From NCBI GenBank assembly GCA_011800155.1, contig JAALGH010000021.1:1-64000 (forward strand): DNA of 64,000 bases. The letters run 5' to 3'. How positions within the stretch are numbered: position 1 is the stretch's first letter; each line of letters starts with the position of its first letter. This document shows, in pieces, positions 52,290-62,797 of this stretch. This DNA is from Flammulina velutipes (Eukaryota > Basidiomycota > Agaricomycetes > Agaricales > Physalacriaceae). Under the pieces are notes generated by a model. It saw nothing but the letters and a program-made list of their open reading frames with translations. It did no database searches and was not told the origin of the DNA. The translations under genes were made by a program, and so were the position numbers.

Positions 52290-52900
52290 TAGGGTTTAAA
52301 AGTTAGGTTAGTCCAACTGGTTAAAATCTATAACTCGACCTAACTTAACTGCTATCTAACTGTTCAGAATTTTAACTGGTTAAAGATTGTAACCAGTTAA
52401 GGTTAGCAGTTAGACGTTTTCCTGGAAAAGTGACTAACTGGCAAATGACTGGTTATAACTGGTCATAACCTTTTGAGGTTATAACTGACTATAACTGAGT
52501 TAAAACTGGTTAAATAAGTTATAAATCATGATTTTTCATCTGATTTTGTTAAGAGCAAGCAGTTTTAAGATATTTTCCACTATTAACACTAATATATGAT
52601 AGTATACAAGACAATAACTAACTGATACTTTACTGCTATCAACTAATCTTATACATTACACTTACTTTGCTTTATATTTGACCAAAATAACTAGTTATAG
52701 CTAGTCACTAACTAGTTATAACCTAAAAAAGTTATAACTGGTCATGACTGGTTATAACTGCCCTCTCAGTAACTGGTTAGAATTTACGACTAGTTAAGGT
52801 TAGAGGTTAGAGCAAATCTGGACTTTTAACTAACTAGTTAAGGTTAGGTTAGAGCAAAAAGTGGGTCTATAACCCGACCCGACCTAACTTTTAAACCCTA
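52290..52900. mobile_element. hAT-like MITE (611 bp), TSD TGCTCGAG
   Basis: 19-bp terminal inverted repeats TAGGGTTTAAAAGTTAGGT are flanked by the perfect 8-bp duplication TGCTCGAG at 52,282-52,289 and 52,901-52,908. These are the features of a non-autonomous hAT element. The interior has no ORF and is crowded with short inverted motifs such as TAACTGGTTA, GGTTATAACTGG and GTTAAGGTTAG, probably sub-terminal binding sites. No hAT transposase is in the window. It is unrelated in its ends to the MITE at 23,563. Confidence 0.88.
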
Positions 52901-52908
52901 TGCTCGAG

Positions 52909-53608
52909 TGTCCTTAAGTCAAAGTTTATAACATAGCCAATACTCAAGTCATCTCAAGTCATATCTAAGATAGATTAAAAGCCTACTAAGGTGATTTAGG
53001 GTAAATAGAAGTCATACATAAGGTAGTTGTAGGATAATCTCAAGTTATATGTAAGGCTCTATTAAGACACATTGACAGATACTTAAGATATACTAAGGCT
53101 GTCTAAGGCAGCTACGAGTTATACACAAGATCACTGCAAGATGATATCAAGTCATACAAGAGTCGTTGTCAAGCTATACTTATATCAGCTCAAGAATACT
53201 GCAAGTCCATCTTGATACAGTTTCAAGTTCAATGTAATTCAGTTCCAAGTTAACTTTAAGGTATAATCAAGGTAGATGCAAAACGGTTTGAGACGGAACT
53301 GAGAGTCACATATAGGATATCCAAGTCATATCTCAGTCAGCATCAAAGTAAGCTTAAGTTATTCTCAAGTAAATCTAAATTGAACTTTGTATCTCTACTA
53401 AGCAGATCTAAGCTATCTCAAAAGCAAATAGAATTAATTTTAATACAGATTCAAATCACATTACACCAAAGAAATCAATGCGAAATATCATGATTTATTA
53501 AAGCCAGGAATACAATAACAACGACGAAAAGAGTGATAGCAGCATGCAACAGGCAAAATGTAGTTAAAATGATGATATGATAGATACGAGCGCAAAAAGA
53601 GAGAAAAA
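52909..53608. other. AT-rich quasi-repetitive intergenic sequence
   Basis: About 600 bp of degenerate CTCAAGTCATATCTAAG-like phrases in loose tandem order, without an ORF. It looks like an old eroded satellite or MITE remnant. From about 53,480 onward it becomes the 3' untranslated side of the - strand gene ending at 53,609. Confidence 0.4.
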
Positions 53609-55500
53609 TCAAGCATTACGATAAGCCAGGGCCTCAGCCTCAAGACCGTCCTCTAGGCGAGCCTGTTCCTCGATAGCTTCGAAGTTGGTCAAGGTATACT
53701 CGTCAACGACTTCGTTAAGCATGTACGACAGGTTCGAATTTGTCCTAGTGCAAAGTCAGATAGCAGATATACCTAATAACAAATAACTTACAACATGTGT
53801 TCGAAGACACTCTTCATGAGCCTAGCAGTGTACTTTGGGGCTTTCTCTTGAAGTTTGTTGAATGTCGCCAAGTGATGGTAGTAGCGCGGGGCGACAGCAG
53901 CAGTGAATTCCTTCTCAACGCAAATACCCTCACTCCAGAGACCAATGGCGAACTCATACTAGAAATAGAGGTAAGACTTCAGTAACAAAGTTCAATGAGG
54001 AACATACCACAGTCGCAGTCAACGCAAAGGTTGGTGCAGGCAACATACGAGTCCGAAGCATCTCTCTGAAAATCTCCGAGTTGGCGGGAGCCTTGGAAAT
54101 GAAAAACTCAAGGCGAGGGAGTGTGAGGAAGATCGACGACCCAAAGGGTTCATTAGCGTTGAACGTGAGAGCCTAGATAGTGGTGAGAAAACGTATCAGA
54201 TAGAGTGAAGACCGTACATTTGCATCAACTGAGCCATACTTGAAATGACCAGCTTCGATAAGCCAGTTGGAACACTTCTTGACAACACTGCCCGGCGTCT
54301 TGTCGTCGAAGCCGTAGCGTGTCGGAGTATCAGTCTTGCCTTTACCAGAGTAGCTGTTGATGAAGGCGTCGCCGCCATAACGAGACTGAGGATGATGAGA
54401 AAAAATTAAAGAGAAAGGAAAAGCAGAGACGTACGTATGTGCAAACCTCGTGGAACTTCTCCTCGTCGTTCAAGAGGCGGCCGTATGCAGCTTCCAGATG
54501 AGGGGACGCAAAAGAGGATTCCATGGCAGCTTGGCGGACACTCTCCTTGTAGAAGTCGTCCTTGTCCTCAAACGAGGGGTAGGCATTCTCGAGTGCGGCA
54601 CGTTTGCGAGCAACCTTCTTCGCAGCTGCGGCGAGAACTTTCGTGGTGGGAGAAAACATGCTCGTGGTGACCTTTCCAGAGCGACGGCGGAGAGACTCGT
54701 CATAGCGTGCGCGAGCATTTTTGAGCCTCTTGTCGGCAGCAGTACGGGTGGTGGTAACTCTGGAGGAGGAGGCGCGCGGCAAATCTTGGCGGGAGACGCG
54801 GCGGAGAGGAGACTCGTCACCATCGTTGACGGAGCGACGGCGCCTACGTGGAAGGGGAGTGACCGGTGTATCATCCTCAACATCCATCTGAGAGTATGTG
54901 AGATACATATTTTGAATAAGAAGGGCACGTACCTCGTCGCCAGTCTGAGCTGCGCCGGCTGCACCTTCGTCGTCGGTGTCGAAATGATTGTCTTGGGGGC
55001 TGCTCACATCCGAGTCGTGCCCGTTGTTCTCCTCGTCAGAGGGGTCTTGAATTTCGGTGTCTAGAATGCCAGAGTGAGAGTGGTGTCAAAGAGAGCAGAA
55101 TATGTACGCACCATTATCAACAATGTGCCCCTTGTTGACGACGGGCTCCTTGTTAACAACGTGCTCCTTGCCAAAGAAGACGTCGAGGTCATCAGTGGCC
55201 TGCGCTGTGGGGGAAGAGGGAGCATTCTCATTCTCGTCCTCGTCATTCATAGCATCAGCACGAGCGCGAATGTCTGAAAAGAGATAAATGTTGCCAGAAC
55301 GAGATGAGTGATTGCATACCAGCTTGACGCTGCTCTTCCTGAGCCTTTGCTTCGGCGCGCTTGCGACACTGAAGCTCAGCCAAAGCCTTCTTCTCCGCGC
55401 TGGATAGTGACAACTTGGTTGTAGCAGTGTCCTTGGTGGGGACAGAAATTTGACTCTGGCGGCTAGAGCGAGTGGTACGGTCCGTGCGCGTGGGAGCCAT
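53609..55500 (-). CDS. DUF6532-like agaricomycete protein with long charged N-terminus
   Basis: ATG at 55,500. Eight exons can be read, ending at TGA 53,609. The first four encode a disordered, charged N-terminus (EKKALAELQCRKRAEAKAQE, then LPRRRRRSVNDGDESPLRR) with acidic stretches. The fifth onward gives RYGGDAFINSYSGKGKTDT, PGSVVKKCSNWLIEAGHFKY, NEPFGSSIFLTLPRLEFFIS, LTATVVYEFAIGLWSEG and APRYYHHLATFNKL. The last part, a helical block with a conserved small-residue, A-x-Y-x-x-I/L-x-x-W-S/E-G pattern and a Y-H-H segment, is the layout of the DUF6532 family that is expanded in mushrooms. Function is unknown. Its neighbours (TET/JBP gene and KDZ cassette, same strand) suggest the transposon neighbourhood, but it could be a host gene. 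Confidence 0.6.
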
Positions 55501-55715
55501 GAGAGACGACGACGATGAGAGATTAATTAGATGGAGGAGCAAATGAGTGAGTGGAGAAGAAAAGAAAGGATGAATAGCAGCAATTGTTGAGCATGGTGGT
55601 TATAAAGGAAGAAGATGTCCGAAATTCCCACACCGGTGCTGCATCATGTTCAGGGATTCAAAATTAAAACAAATTTGTGAGTTCGGCGTACAGCGTGAAA
55701 GGCCTCCCTAGTACT

Positions 55716-57512
55716 CTACATATTCCAAACAGGAAAATAAACTAAGCAGTCCTCTAGACGGGCCTCACGATCCCTCTTCCATGCCTCTATCTCCTCTGGA
55801 GTAGCACTATTCTCCCAGCTCTCCTCCGACTGGCATCCCCGAAAGGCCCAGCGGAATAACCCTCCCGCTGAATAGGATGTCACAGAATAGCGGGTTTCAC
55901 CCTGCTGGATAGCCACATTGGAGTGGACTAGAAGCGCCGATGGCAGCCAGATTGTCGCGCCGGGCAGAAACTCGATGGCTAGGCCAAGATCCCAAAGAAC
56001 AAGGTGACCGCCAAGCTTAGGGTTGAATTTTCCCAACACCGTCACTGCGCACCAGCCGTGAGGCAGGTTGTTGGCGTCAACATGGTCATAGGATGCGTGG
56101 TGTGGCCCGTAGTTGACGGTAAATGCAGCCATTGGAAGATTGGGGAACGGCGTAATTAATTTATTGTCCCACTCGTTAAGAAATTTGAGAACCTCGCTGT
56201 AGTGCACGTGCATCCAGGGATTGTAATTACGCCACGCTGCTAGAATTGTTTTAGTAAGAGCAGGGATACTTAGCAGGCGGGTGTCTTACCGTTAAGGTGT
56301 CCCGCTAATCGAATGAAACCTGAATCGCGAACCAGGCTTTCCATTGCACGAGTGTTGGCGTCGCTGTTGTCCACAACCCCAGGCGCCTGTAAGAACTTAG
56401 AACTTGGTACTGTTCAACTCGGAGCTAAGGTGTCTTACCAAACGTCCCCCTCCATGCGAAAACCCGTATTGCATTGCTGGGTTAGGACTTCGCGGGTTAT
56501 CAAGATGCTTGTCCAGGAAGGAGCACATCTGGCGCGCATCGTCGACCTTCGCAGCAAGCCCGTCCGCGAGCTGCGGCCAGTCTGAAGAGTTGGGCATGCC
56601 CCCTAGAAGCAGCATGACTCGATCGCCGCGTGCAAGGAATGGGTGGGTCGTGTGCCCATCCCAAGCGATAACCTTTAGGTTCGCGTTTTCGACGTCTTGC
56701 AGAGTACGCTGAGTGCGCATGAAACGCTGGCGCCGTGCAACCCATGCACCTTTCGCATAAGGGAGGGCAGAGGCGTCGAAGTCCGGAAGTTGAAAGGGCT
56801 CGGCCTCCCGCTTCCTCTTCCGAGAGACACCCTTCAAGCCACCATTTTCTGCTTGAAACTGAGAGCGCGCCCCCTGTCTAATCTCTCGTTTCCTTGTGTT
56901 CCGCCTGTGTTGCTGTTCCGGAGTTTTCTTCTTGCGTCGTTTCTTTTTGGCGGGTCCTTGAGAAGACGGCCCCTGATGTGGCGTAAAGAGAGCCTCAGCT
57001 GGCAGAGGTTGAAACGACGACGATGCAAGAGAAGGAAGCAGGTGGATAGCTGGGGGCTGGGAGCGAGGCTGGAGGAAGATGGGAGGGTCTGCGGGTTTCG
57101 GTTTGGTAACTGCCGCTCCAGTTTTTTTGGGTGCAGCTTGGCGACGGCGAGGAGAGTTCTTTGGTGCGCGTCCGTAAGCGGCATCTTCTCTCAGACGATG
57201 GTTCCGTTTTGGCAGGGGTTTGTCAGCGCGTGAGTGGAGTCCAGGAGGAGGAGCAGATGCGTATGTGGTACGGGAGCGCTTCAAGGGACGCGTCGTTTGG
57301 GCGAGTGTAGGTGCGAAATCAGATGTATCGTCGTCACTAGATTCTAAGTCGGTTAGATCCGATAGTGTATCCTGACCGCCGTCATCTGAGAGCTCTGAGA
57401 GATCTGAGAGATCAGAATCAATCTCTCCGCGGTCGTTCGCGCGTCGGAGGAGGTTCATTAAGTCCACATCGACGCGAAAAACACGTCCAGGAGCCATCTG
57501 AGGGCTTGTCAT
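55716..57512 (-). CDS. TET/JBP-type 2-oxoglutarate/Fe(II) dioxygenase (563 aa)
   Basis: Exons 57,512-56,439, 56,386-56,290 and 56,236-55,716 join in frame to 563 residues. A second ATG five codons downstream could also serve. The N-terminal 230 residues are acidic then very basic (AKKKRRKKKTPEQQHRRNTR), fitting a nuclear, DNA-contacting protein. The catalytic domain starts near the YGFSHGGGR motif and has all expected ligands: H442 and D444 (SYDHVDANN), H495 (LLVHSN) and R506 (GETRYSVTSY), ending with SAGGLFRW. In established fungal homologues this domain belongs to the TET/JBP clade that oxidises 5-methylcytosine or related bases. No residue needed for catalysis is visibly missing, so activity is plausible. 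It sits on the same strand as the KDZ transposase at 62,798-64,000, with gene A and B copies between them. Confidence 0.8.
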
Positions 57513-58947
57513 CTAAGCAAATGATCAGCGACGCGTCGAAGGATCTCAAAGGTTGTATACAAAAAGAATCCAATCCCAGACATCCAAATTCACGGTTTCC
57601 AAAGCCGGACCGCGTCAGTGTTGTCTGGTTTGGAAAAGAGCGGGACAGGAGATTTCACGGTGTCCATGGCCGGACCGCGTCCTCTCTGGCGCGATAGAAG
57701 GATAATAACAACAATACAATAGAAGTAAAAAAGTAGAAAGAGCAACAAATAGCATACCTTTGCAATACGTGTAAGAGTACGGCCTAGTACGACGTGTTGT
57801 GGTGGGAAGCAAAGAAAATTTAGACTTCGGCTTATATCAGCAGTTACTAACAATCAGGCGCTCGGTGCTAATCTGCTCTTTGCTTCCTCCCTCCACTCAG
57901 GATTTCGAATGAGCTCCTGCTCTTGTCACAATCGTTCATTGGTATGATTCTTAGTCAATCAGTGTTGCGGCGGGTGACGCTCTCGTTCCTGAACAGACTA
58001 GCAAGCCGTCGCCATCCCGCTGCATCAAGCCGAGATTTCTACGGATACCGACACAACACTCTGGAACCTCAATGCCATATGCGATGGCATCCTCGACTCT
58101 CCCGTCTTGAGGCTCGATAGCGCCTTTCCCTTTAAGTTAAGCACCTCTGCATCTTACCATGAGGTGAGTATTTATTTCTTTAGCTGCAGTGGTTGGATTG
58201 ACGCGAAACCTTGTAGATATATCCGTGGCATTGGGGCAACTATTTCCGTACAATCACAACGGTTTACGCCGCCGTCGTTGAACACTTCAACTACCCTTCG
58301 GCGTGTAGGAGTGCGGTCGAGAAGAAGGGCAGGTTACGACTGCTACTGGTAGCTGGAGGAATGCGAAGGGGCTCCTGTGTGGTGCGATTTTACGCTGTGG
58401 TGCGTCGTTGTGCCAGATTTTTATACCCTATTGACAGAATTATGCTTGACTATTCTAGAAATGGAGAAATAAATTCGTCGCCGCCGTTGACCGCATCTCC
58501 CTCCGTTGACATCTCCCTCTGTTGAGTGTTTCTCGGGGCGACGTAGATCTGGGCAAATAGCGAGCTGGTGTATCGACCCCGCCTCCATCTCTCTCCTCGG
58601 ATTACCCCAATGCACTCCCGGTTTACTCTCTTCTCCACCACAGACTCTTCCCACCATGGACTCTGGCATCTATCTGCCTCTGACCGCAACGTAGGCGTCT
58701 CTCTCGCTCGTTAGAATGTGTGGACTGATATGAAATTTCATAGGCCCACCCTTGCTATGCAAATTCATTTCGTTCGCTCAGGTCAATCTGCGCGCTGGTG
58801 CTGCTGACCGTATGGTGTGTCGTCAAGCAAGAGTGGTCAGGATATCCCGGTATTAGACATTACTTACAATACGTATTTGTATACATGAATGTTGTACTCA
58901 GGAATACAGATCAAACTGGAAATCAAAACACGTCTTCATCCACCATC
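57513..58947. other. 1.4-kb region without a recognised gene
   Basis: Only short overlapping frames on both strands. The 57,540-57,850 part may be the promoter and leader of the TET/JBP gene. The region 58,470-58,700 reads as pyrimidine-rich sequence leading to a CACCATGGACTCTGG start at 58,654 that soon meets a GTAGGC/GT signal. It could be a first exon, but no second exon was found. Confidence 0.35.
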
Positions 58948-59469
58948 ATGTTCTTCTGTCCAGCCGACTGTGGACGCCATTTTACCACCGAAAAAGGCTG
59001 CAATCTCCACCTCCGCCAGGCCAAATCATGCAAATGGTACCGCTCGTACGAGAAGCAGCCCGCTGATGCCGAAAAATCGCAAGCTCAGCCAACCGAGGAC
59101 GACGTTGATGATTTCAGCTTTGCTGACTACGGTCCCCCCAATCCCCCTCGCAATGACCAGGACTCAGACGATGGCGATGACAGTGACGAAGAGGACGAGG
59201 ACCCCGCGGAGGTGATGCAAGAGTATGAGGAGGAGAACGATGTCTTCCATTTCGTTGACCTTGAGCCACCGGTCGATGAAACTCAACTTGGAGAGGCTGG
59301 ACCGGGACCTTCCACCCTCAACAGTCGACGGATAGGCGCTATGCTTGGGATGAAGCGAAGGATACTCGACGACGATGACGATACTCGGGTAGATGTTGCC
59401 ACAGGCCAGGTTGTAATATTAGACCCAAAAGGACTGGTTGCGAGCAGTGGCCCCTTTGCCAAATTTTGA
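58948..59469 (+). pseudogene. N-terminal zinc-finger fragment of a Plavaka-like (CMC) transposase
   Basis: One open frame of 173 residues starts MFFCPADCGRHFTTEKGCNL and continues HLRQAKSCKWY, a C2HC-type finger. A long acidic stretch follows (SDDGDDSDEEDEDPAEVMQE), then RRILDDDDDTRVDVATGQVV. In agaricomycete Plavaka transposases a finger with the same CxxxC...H...AKSCxWY spacing and a later R-V-x-x-A-G-x-V segment precede a large catalytic region. Here the frame ends at 59,467 and no catalytic part follows, so I call it a fragment. A small expressed DNA-binding protein derived from such an element is an alternative. Confidence 0.45.
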
Positions 59470-59764
59470 AGTTGCTCCTAGTCAGGCCAGGCCCTACACT
59501 AGGGTTGCATTAGCTTAAGTGCTCAACCGTCTAATTATTTGCAGTGGAATGCATAACCACTGCATAACCGATACATAAAATGGCGGCGACGTTTGCCGAC
59601 ACCTTAAACCAACCGGCAAACTCCGCGTACTCGGCCTTCTCGGTGTCCTCTAGTGTGGCGGCATTCCAGCGTGGCGCAAAATAAAAGCACGCTACAAAAT
59701 GAAATGAATTCGGGTGCTACTAACTACACTTCGATACTCCGCTTGACGCTTCGGTGCAGCAGGT

Positions 59765-60770
59765 CTACTCTTTGCCCTTTCCGCCCCGCTCCTGCATTTT
59801 CCCGCCCCGCTCCTCGGTTTGCCCGCCCCCTTCGTCGACCTTCAATCCAGGCATTTCAACCTTCCCGTCACGCTCACCGCTCTGCCCCGTCGCCTGCCCG
59901 CCACCCTCCTGTGTCTTAGCGTTGAGTCTCAACTCCAAAAGGATATCCGCGGCCTGCCCGCCACGCTCCTTGGCTAGAGCCAATGCGGCCCAGACGGGTT
60001 CGATACCTTCACTGTCGACTCTCGGGCCCGAGTAGAGGTCCCGAATGTGGCTGCATTGCGCCTTTTTCCCGTCGCGGCGCCCGCTCTGCTGATCCACTTG
60101 CCCGCCACACTCCTCAGGCTGGATTCGTTCGATGCCCTCACCGTCGAGATCCGCCACCTGCTCCTGTTCACCGGATACATCCTCGTGGGTGTCTCCAGCG
60201 CCGTCGATGCATTCGTCCTCGCTGAAATCGAAGCCTCCCGCATACGTCCCCAAGAAATGAAATCTGTCGACGCAAACACAGCATCGACAGTTGCCATTGC
60301 CTCGAACTAGGAAAAGAGATGAATGGGTTTGTGTTGGGGGTGTTGACTGGAGAACGTACGAATAACTTCGAGCTCACAGCAAAATGGATCGTCGCAGTGA
60401 CCATCTCGAAGGCTGGCCCACCCAAGACCTACATCTTGGCCAAATCAGTTTATCAGCAAGGACAGGGGAATGCCATGTACCATCGGACAGGGAAACCTCC
60501 GCACAGTCACAACCATCCAGCGCGCAAAACCAACAGTCACCAGCCAGAGCGGCAGACTCTGCGATATCGCCATCTTCCCAAAGCAGGTGCGTCGCAAATT
60601 CGGCCTCCTCGCGAGAGCATTCCTCAATTACGAGAAGGTCAGCCTGCAAAACCAAGTAGCGGTCGGTGTTGGCGTCGTAGTAGATCGTCAACGCTAAAAT
60701 AGTTTAAAGCCTCCGTCTCTCAGAATAAAATAACAACATACAACAGCTATCACATGCGCAACGACAATCT
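59765..60770 (-). pseudogene. Second copy of KDZ-associated gene B, probably decayed
   Basis: Reading down the - strand: CACDSCC...SERRR near 60,750-60,720, ALTIYYDANTDRYLVLQADL, CWFCALDGCDCAE, DGHCDDPFCCELEVI, then NGNCRCCVCVDRFHFLGTYA. These line up with the Cys clusters of gene B (6,194-7,114). The acidic middle of gene B is absent. In its place, this copy has a long new C-terminal tail of EGGGQ/ERGGK-type repeats ending at 59,765. An in-frame TAA interrupts the segment between SERRR and ALTIYY unless it is spliced out. No start codon was found. The copy stands downstream of the gene A copy, the same order as in the first cassette. Confidence 0.55.
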
Positions 60771-61041
60771 GCCGAAGATTAGATATCATGTCAACACATG
60801 GCATAAAATATAGGCAAACCGTCAAATGCACGAGTCCCGCTACAGTCCAAACAGTGCAGACTCATCGTAGTGCAAAACAACTAGTCAATTACTACGTAAA
60901 CTGACCGGACCCCACGGCATCGTGCTGTACAAGAAAACTACATTCCAATGGCTACAAAAAAAAGACAATACAAGTAAGATACAGTAAATAATGCCAGTAG
61001 TAGTATAAGCAATAAGTAAAATTGTCCGGAGATTACAAAAT

Positions 61042-62545
61042 TCAACGGGCCACCATCGAACGCAGTACCCATTCAACATCCTCAACGGCGGCCACCCACT
61101 CACCCCGCGCAAGTACCGACTCGGCTGCGAGGTTGCATGCCTGCCCCCAGAACGCAAGAGCTGTGATCGTTGAAAAATGACCAGTACAGCCACTGGTCTT
61201 CATGCCGCCCCAGTCCTGGTCCTCCGTGTTGTCCTGACGATGCTGCTGGCGGAAGGGAGCGTCCTCGATAGTGACCGCCCTCCATCTCGGCTGGAGTTTG
61301 GTCCACCAAACCCAAAAATCGTTGGCGGTCTTTCGAATATTGTCGGCCAATGGCTGGATGGGCGGGTAACGAATTCTGGCGCATTGCGCCCAGTATTGGA
61401 CGCCTGCTGGACGAAGCTTGGGGAAAGGCAACGGCTTCTTCTTCTCGAAAGTGTGTGCCGCTTCCAACATCACCCAGGCGTCCAGGAGTTTGTCGAACTC
61501 GGGCCCCAAGTCCAGGCTCTGACACCACGGAACACCTGCTTCTCCAGAGAGCCACTCTGGAGCACCCACGAGTTTGCTTGCCAAGTCGGGTACTTGGGAG
61601 GCAGGAGATGGGATTGGTGACAGGGTGGGAGGAGTTCCCGTAGACATCGTCGAGGATGGCGAAGTTGGCGAAGATGGTAGCGGGAGTGTGTTCGGCCCAG
61701 TTGGAGAGTCCAACGGCCCGTTCGTGGGTATGTCGAAGGCGAGCAGAAGCGCAGGATCGAGATTGTTGACATCGAAGGAAGAGCGAACGAGAGATGGGAT
61801 AGTGTTGGTGATGTCCTCGAGGACCGCTCGCGAACGCGTTTGATGTGCCTTTTTGCCAGTAGAACCTGTGTCTCCCATATTCTCGCCGTCGTTGTGAACC
61901 TCTCCGTCATTGTCCACGTCGTCGTGGTCGCTGTCGCGGCTGCTGTCCTCGCAGTCCGACCCACTTCCCTTGCGACGCTTCCTACGCGACGACTTCTCTC
62001 CGCTTCTCTTTCGCTTCCATTTCGTTGCCGTAGACGGCGTCGGAGATTGTGCGTTGGATGGACTAGTCACCTGCTCCGCCGTCTTTGACGACAGGGTGCT
62101 GGTGGACGAAGTGGAGGGAATGACAGTGACCTGGCCACCAAGACTATTGTTCCACGGCATTGGTTGACGCATGAAAGCAGGCGCAGCGCGAGACATAGAT
62201 ATTCCAGGAAGTGCGCGTTCTTCTTGTTCCTCTAAACCTTCGAGAACATCAGTACGAGGAACCGAGAATGGGAATAAGAAGACGCACTGTAACATTCCAT
62301 AGCGAATTCTCCAATCGCCGCCTCAGCGTACTTTCGGCGTTGCTGTCCCCTGTCCCCGCTTGCTGTATCAAATGGCTGGGGAACTGCAGACTTATCGCTA
62401 CCAACATGAAGGCTGGAAATGTGGGTAAACGACTGGAAAATAAATGTAAAAGACGTACGAGATCACATTGACCTGCCCTCCCTTCCTGGGCTCAGGTCCA
62501 GCCCAGAAGAAGTGGATATTACCACCCAAGGACCACCAGTAGTTG
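61042..62545 (-). pseudogene. Second copy of KDZ-associated gene A, 5'-truncated
   Basis: Exons about 62,545-62,459, 62,412-62,288 and 62,237-61,042, with intron positions equal to gene A. Conserved blocks include SLGGNIHFFWAGPEPRKGGQ, RKYAEAAIGEFAMEC, MRQPMPWNN, KKKPLPFPKLRPAGVQYW and TANDFWVWWTKLQPRW, and the stop is at 61,042. Unlike the first copy, the last exon is open throughout. Upstream of SLGGN the similarity ends abruptly at a small palindromic sequence (62,551-62,640) and a stop codon. The first three exons are therefore missing, and the copy is probably dead or produces only the C-terminal domain. Confidence 0.65.
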
Positions 62546-62550
62546 TGATC

Positions 62551-62640
62551 CTTAGGCTAAAGTCAGGCGGCATCCGGAACATGAGAAGCCAAAACCTGGG
62601 CAGCTGCCCGTGGGCTGTTGCCCAGGTATTTAGCCTAAAT
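62551..62640. repeat. Small palindromic insertion at the broken 5' end of gene A copy
   Basis: TTAGGCTAAA near 62,552 and TTTAGCCTAA near 62,627 form short inverted ends. Between them a strong hairpin is formed by ACCTGGGCA and TGCCCAGGT, with inner GCCC/GGGC pairing around a GT loop. It lies exactly where similarity between the two gene A copies stops, so it may be the insertion or deletion junction. Confidence 0.45.
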
Positions 62641-62797
62641 TCCTTCAATTATAGCCTTATAAGGTAACTATTCCAAACATGTCGCGCACATACATTCCCT
62701 TTTACAGTGCTGTCCCCGCTCCATCCATATCAGGCAATATTATTGTGCAAAAAAAACTCCATTTATAGCGACGCTCTTTATATACAGGTACCGCCCT

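Noticed and set aside
52290..52900. TTAGGTTAG-type motifs considered as an internal telomere repeat
   Set aside because: The motifs occur in both orientations with TAACTGGTTA and lie inside a MITE with clear ends and target duplication.
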